This document shows positions 28,789 to 31,625 of a DNA stretch of 31,625 bases, in pieces. This stretch comes from a virus. Each line of letters opens with the position of its first letter. The first letter of the stretch is position 1. The notes beneath the pieces were generated by a model. It was not told the origin of the DNA. It saw only the letters and a list, made by a program, of their open reading frames with translations, and ran no database searches. Position numbers and translations under genes: made by a program. The stretch spans positions 1 through 31,625 of the IMG/VR virus record IMGVR_UViG_3300046820_000453. One strand, given 5' to 3'.

Positions 28789-30071
28789 TTTACAAGTTTA
28801 AATGCTTTTAAATTTTTACGTGGAGTACCTTTGTTTACATCTGGAGTACTATTTTGTTTAGTAATAATACCAACACCGGCTGCTTCTTCGCCCATGTGTT
28901 TGAAATAATTAACTTGACGTTCACGTTTTTCAGCACCTGCTTTACTAGGATACTTACCTAAGTTCTTACCTTTCTTAGATACTAACTCATATTCACTACC
29001 GACTTGTTTGATAGTTTCTGTTTTAGGTGGATTAACTGGCACTGTTTTGTACACACGTTTTACAGGATCCCATACAGTTTTACGAGGACCTTCTTTAGCC
29101 ATTTGCCCAACACGTTTTACAGTATCTTGATAATCTGAATCGTACTTTGCTTCTGCTTCAGCCACTGCTTTTTGAAAACCTTTACCAGGTACCCACCCAG
29201 CAACAGGCTTGCACTTACACTTGCTTGGATCACATGAGCAATTAGTTGAACCGCATTGTGGGCAACGTTTTTCAGATGCTTCTACGACATCTTCTTTCTT
29301 AGCACGACCTGCTTTCATGTTAGCCAACCAGTGTGCTAGTTGTCCTTTACGTCCGCCTTGTTTGGCAGTTTTACGTAGACTACTCACACTTGCTTTGGTG
29401 TTAATACCGTGACGTTTGCTGTCGCCCTTGTCTTGTGGATTCTTCCCATCGGCAAAGTTTTCCGCCACACCTTCTACAGGAGCAGGTACTTTCTTCTTTG
29501 CTACTTTTTTAGGAGCATTGGCATATGGCATCAAGTATTCTGCTACTAGATCAAAGAATGGTTTTCCTGCAACTGGAGTATCTGCACTAACACCCGCGGC
29601 TTGTGTAAATGCTTCTCTGTCACCTTTACTAACTGCATCACGTAATGCTGTGGCGCTACTTAAACGTGGTGTTGGCTTTTGTGTAATGTTTTTAAAATTA
29701 TAGAAACCGTGTGCGCCTTCTTTACCATTATATTGTACAATAGTTTTAGTGACCCACTCTTCATCTGTTAAGCATAATAGTGTAGCATCTGGATACTGTT
29801 CGTATACTTTGCTGGCCAATGTTAACCAACTAGTTTCAGCAACAATATGACTTTCAACTTCAGGCCACACTGTTTTCATTGCTTCAACTTTAACATCAAA
29901 CGGTAGTGGATCTTTTGGCCCAACCGTGCTTTCATTAGTGCCCACAAACCATACGGGACTCTTGCTGGCCAATTCCCAAGCAGCCTTGTGTCCCTTGTGA
30001 GGAGGATTGAAACGTCCAAAGATAATTGCTACTTCAGTGCTTCGTGCTTCAAATAGATTTCTTAAAAACAT
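28785..30071 (-). CDS. Nucleotidyltransferase (HxGH) with long modular tail, packaged type
   Basis: A 428-residue protein. The start MFLRNLFEARS has L-F-E followed by Ala, a good prohead-protease-type site. Residues 10-190 form a cytidylyltransferase-fold domain: FGRFNPPHKGH (HxGH, 25-28) and RLSSATALR (135-143, the family's ISST.IR). It would transfer a nucleotide to a small substrate such as NMN, pantetheine phosphate or a polyol phosphate. After a GVAE motif come recurring modules: NTKASVSSLRKTAKQGG with AHWLANMKAGRAKK, a Cys-rich CPQCGSTNCSCDPSKCKC zinc-type cluster, and a GKYPSKAGAEKRERQV segment. AAGGAA precedes the ATG. Confidence 0.75.
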   Translation of the reverse strand: MFLRNLFEARSTEVAIIFGRFNPPHKGHKAAWELASKSPVWFVGTNESTVGPKDPLPFDVKVEAMKTVWPEVESHIVAETSWLTLASKVYEQYPDATLLCLTDEEWVTKTIVQYNGKEGAHGFYNFKNITQKPTPRLSSATALRDAVSKGDREAFTQAAGVSADTPVAGKPFFDLVAEYLMPYANAPKKVAKKKVPAPVEGVAENFADGKNPQDKGDSKRHGINTKASVSSLRKTAKQGGRKGQLAHWLANMKAGRAKKEDVVEASEKRCPQCGSTNCSCDPSKCKCKPVAGWVPGKGFQKAVAEAEAKYDSDYQDTVKRVGQMAKEGPRKTVWDPVKRVYKTVPVNPPKTETIKQVGSEYELVSKKGKNLGKYPSKAGAEKRERQVNYFKHMGEEAAGVGIITKQNSTPDVNKGTPRKNLKAFKLVK

Positions 30072-30080
30072 TTTTATTCC

Positions 30081-31328
30081 TTACTGTGGTGTCCAGCGTT
30101 TACGCGGCACTAGTTTAACGTTACCAAATTGCTTGCCTTGGTCAGCATAACGCACACGACCTTCGCCATTTGTGTCCCATATTTCGCCTTGCTCGCCTTC
30201 AATTTGATCAATAATAATATCTTTCATATCTTGAATTTGACGCACTAGACTAAAGATTGCCTCCAATGCTTTTGGATTGGTCGCAGTCTTTTCTTGAATC
30301 TTGGCCTGCTTGCCGGGACTAACTTTGCTAGTAGATAACCAATTGTTAAAGTGGTCAGCACTTAAACTATCCAATGCTTTGGCTTTGGCTGTTTGATTTA
30401 CATAAGTGTAAATGATATTCTTAAGATCGCTTAGTCCAGCAGTATCTGCAAGGAACGTGTCGATTTGTTGTGCGTGTTGACCCAAGTAACGTTCAACAGC
30501 ATCTACAGCCTTTGTATCTACCTTAACAGGCTTGCTGTTATAGATAGGACCTAATACAATCAATTTAGAGTTACTGTTGAACTGACTAAAGTCACTAATT
30601 GGTTTTTGTGAACTATCAGGCATACCCCATTGTGGGAAAAATGCGTGACCTACAACCATAACATCTGCTTGCGCTATACGCTTACCGAGGTCGCTATTTT
30701 TGCGGACATGGTAACATGTTTGTGATTTAGGGTTAGGACAGAATGTGTAAACACCTTCCTTATCTAGTTGCGGACGCTGTAGGAACAATCCATCAGCATA
30801 AACAAAACCAACAAAGTCTTTAGGTGTACCAGCATCAAAGTAATTGTACAAGTTAGCAAATTGATCTGCAAACTGTTCACGTGCTTTTACTTCGTCTGGA
30901 GTTTTAGGACTACCTGACTTGTTTAAAATAAAATCTTTAATTTCTTCTGGGCTAGATGTCTTAGCACCTTTGCTCCAACCATTGTGTCCACCTAACAACA
31001 ATGGACCGCCTTTAGTCTCACGTCCCCAATAGATTTGAGGATTGCCGTCCCACTTCATACGAATACTTTGTGAGCCTTGGCTACTTGCAAAGTCTTTAAT
31101 GTGACTTAATGCTTCTAATGTACCTGCACTGCCGTGAAAGAAAACTAAATCTTCCAAGTGATTAAATGCACGACCTAATTGCTTAGGAGCCTCTGCTTCG
31201 TTAACGCTTTCGTTTTTCTTTCTGCCAGCACAATGTGCCTTTTGACTAAACCCTTTAGGATTAGAACAGTCAATAGAGCGCTTATACTTTGGACTCCATT
31301 TTTCAGTAAAGAGTTCTCTTAGTTTCAT
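30081..31328 (-). CDS. Ligase/nucleotidyltransferase-like protein, packaged type
   Basis: A 415-residue protein. It starts MKLRELFTEK with L-F-T-E at 6-9. A short Cys module follows (SIDCSNPKGFSQKAHCAGRK). The main domain has RMKWDGNPQIYWGRE: KWDG (92-95) matches the KxDG nucleotidyl-acceptor motif I of DNA/RNA ligases. FVGFVYADGLF fits motif III, and near the C-terminus EGRVRYAD (motif IV-like) and KLVPRKRW (motif V-like) complete the set. I recall the family as DUF6267. It may seal or adenylylate nucleic acid ends. Its ATG overlaps the previous stop as ATGA. Confidence 0.7.
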   Translation of the reverse strand: MKLRELFTEKWSPKYKRSIDCSNPKGFSQKAHCAGRKKNESVNEAEAPKQLGRAFNHLEDLVFFHGSAGTLEALSHIKDFASSQGSQSIRMKWDGNPQIYWGRETKGGPLLLGGHNGWSKGAKTSSPEEIKDFILNKSGSPKTPDEVKAREQFADQFANLYNYFDAGTPKDFVGFVYADGLFLQRPQLDKEGVYTFCPNPKSQTCYHVRKNSDLGKRIAQADVMVVGHAFFPQWGMPDSSQKPISDFSQFNSNSKLIVLGPIYNSKPVKVDTKAVDAVERYLGQHAQQIDTFLADTAGLSDLKNIIYTYVNQTAKAKALDSLSADHFNNWLSTSKVSPGKQAKIQEKTATNPKALEAIFSLVRQIQDMKDIIIDQIEGEQGEIWDTNGEGRVRYADQGKQFGNVKLVPRKRWTPQ

Positions 31329-31625
31329 TTTAGGCCACTCAATTCTTTAATGCGACTTAGTTCGCTACTTTCTTGTTTAACTGGTAATTCTTTCCAGTTA
31401 GGATCTTGACGAGCACGATCTAATAATGCTGCCGCTTCGTCTTTAGGCAATGCAGCCATAATTGCTTCAACACTACCTAAGTCTTTAGCGCCGCCGCTCT
31501 GTCCAAACAATGTTTGAGCAATGGTGTCCATGTCGTCGCTAACTAACTGACCTTTCTTACCATCAGGTGTTCGGCTAAACAAGCCTTGCCACGCACTCCA
31601 CATATACCCCTTGTTTTTAGCAAGG
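31325..31625 (-). CDS. C-terminal part of a longer protein, truncated by right edge
   Basis: The frame is open to the right edge and has no good start: an ATG at 31603 lies mid-sequence (LAKNKGY-MWSAWQG) without a binding site, so this is probably the last 99 residues of a larger protein. Visible are an aromatic SAWQGLFSRTP part, then DTIAQTLFGQSGG, a helical DEAAALLDRAR segment, and a SRIKELSGLK end. Function unknown; its position suggests a virion or head-assembly gene. Its stop overlaps the ligase-like ATG. Confidence 0.65.
   Translation of the reverse strand, partial: LAKNKGYMWSAWQGLFSRTPDGKKGQLVSDDMDTIAQTLFGQSGGAKDLGSVEAIMAALPKDEAAALLDRARQDPNWKELPVKQESSELSRIKELSGLK

Noticed and set aside
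1-31625. CRISPR array, insertion sequence or integrase/attachment site
   Set aside because: No regularly spaced repeats, transposase, integrase or terminal inverted repeats were seen; short repeats found are coding duplications.

Overview
The window looks like part of the genome of a T4-like (contractile-tail) phage, most probably marine, infecting a Gram-negative bacterium. The reasons are a family B DNA polymerase next to a gp45-type sliding clamp, a DsbA-like small DNA-binding protein, a CobS/MoxR-type ATPase, phage-type folE/queD/queE/dpdA genes, and many small proteins of the kind seen in marine T4-like phages. A signal-peptide D,D-carboxypeptidase and a lipobox protein point to a Gram-negative host. 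Every gene is on the minus strand, so transcription runs from high to low coordinates. Genes overlap by 1-8 bases (ATGA, TAATG) or lie a few bases apart. No plus-strand gene, tRNA, insertion sequence or CRISPR array was found. No gene-free stretch exceeds 300 bases; the longest (21424-21594) holds a structured RNA and a promoter.

Region A (31.6-21.6 kb) is a virion or morphogenesis block: low-complexity Lys/Glu-rich proteins, a ligase-like protein (KxDG), a HxGH nucleotidyltransferase, a HExxH protein, a Dps-type ferritin, an SGNH-like hydrolase and a lipoprotein. At least seven of these proteins begin with a short peptide ending in a hydrophobic-x-Glu site around residue 8-10. That resembles the capsid-targeting peptide of T4 internal proteins, which the prohead protease removes. 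This suggests a cargo of proteins packaged in the head and injected with the DNA.

At 21.6-21.4 kb a GC-rich, multi-hairpin RNA ending in a U-tract separates this block from the next, and a sigma70-type promoter follows it.

Region B (21.4-17.4 kb) holds the DsbA-like protein, a small membrane protein, DNA polymerase and sliding clamp. The polymerase leader carries two tandem hairpins, each with an 8-nt loop starting GCCA, the second directly before the ribosome binding site. T4 polymerase represses its own translation through a hairpin of the same geometry.

Region C (17.4-6.8 kb) is the modification and metabolism block: DUF2061 membrane protein, DpdA-like transglycosylase, Gfo/Idh/MocA oxidoreductase, MDR dehydrogenase, QueD, glycosyltransferase, FolE, phosphoribosyltransferase, HIT protein, CDGSH-like protein, D,D-carboxypeptidase and QueE. 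FolE, QueD and QueE would make 7-carboxy-7-deazaguanine, and DpdA could insert a 7-deazaguanine into DNA. QueC is absent here.

Region D (6.8-0 kb) has a 5'-3' exonuclease, several small unknown proteins, a MoxR-type ATPase, a HExxH/VWA-domain protein and four short late-looking genes. Six promoters with TTGAC(T/C), exactly 17-bp spacers and near-consensus -10 boxes drive blocks B-D.
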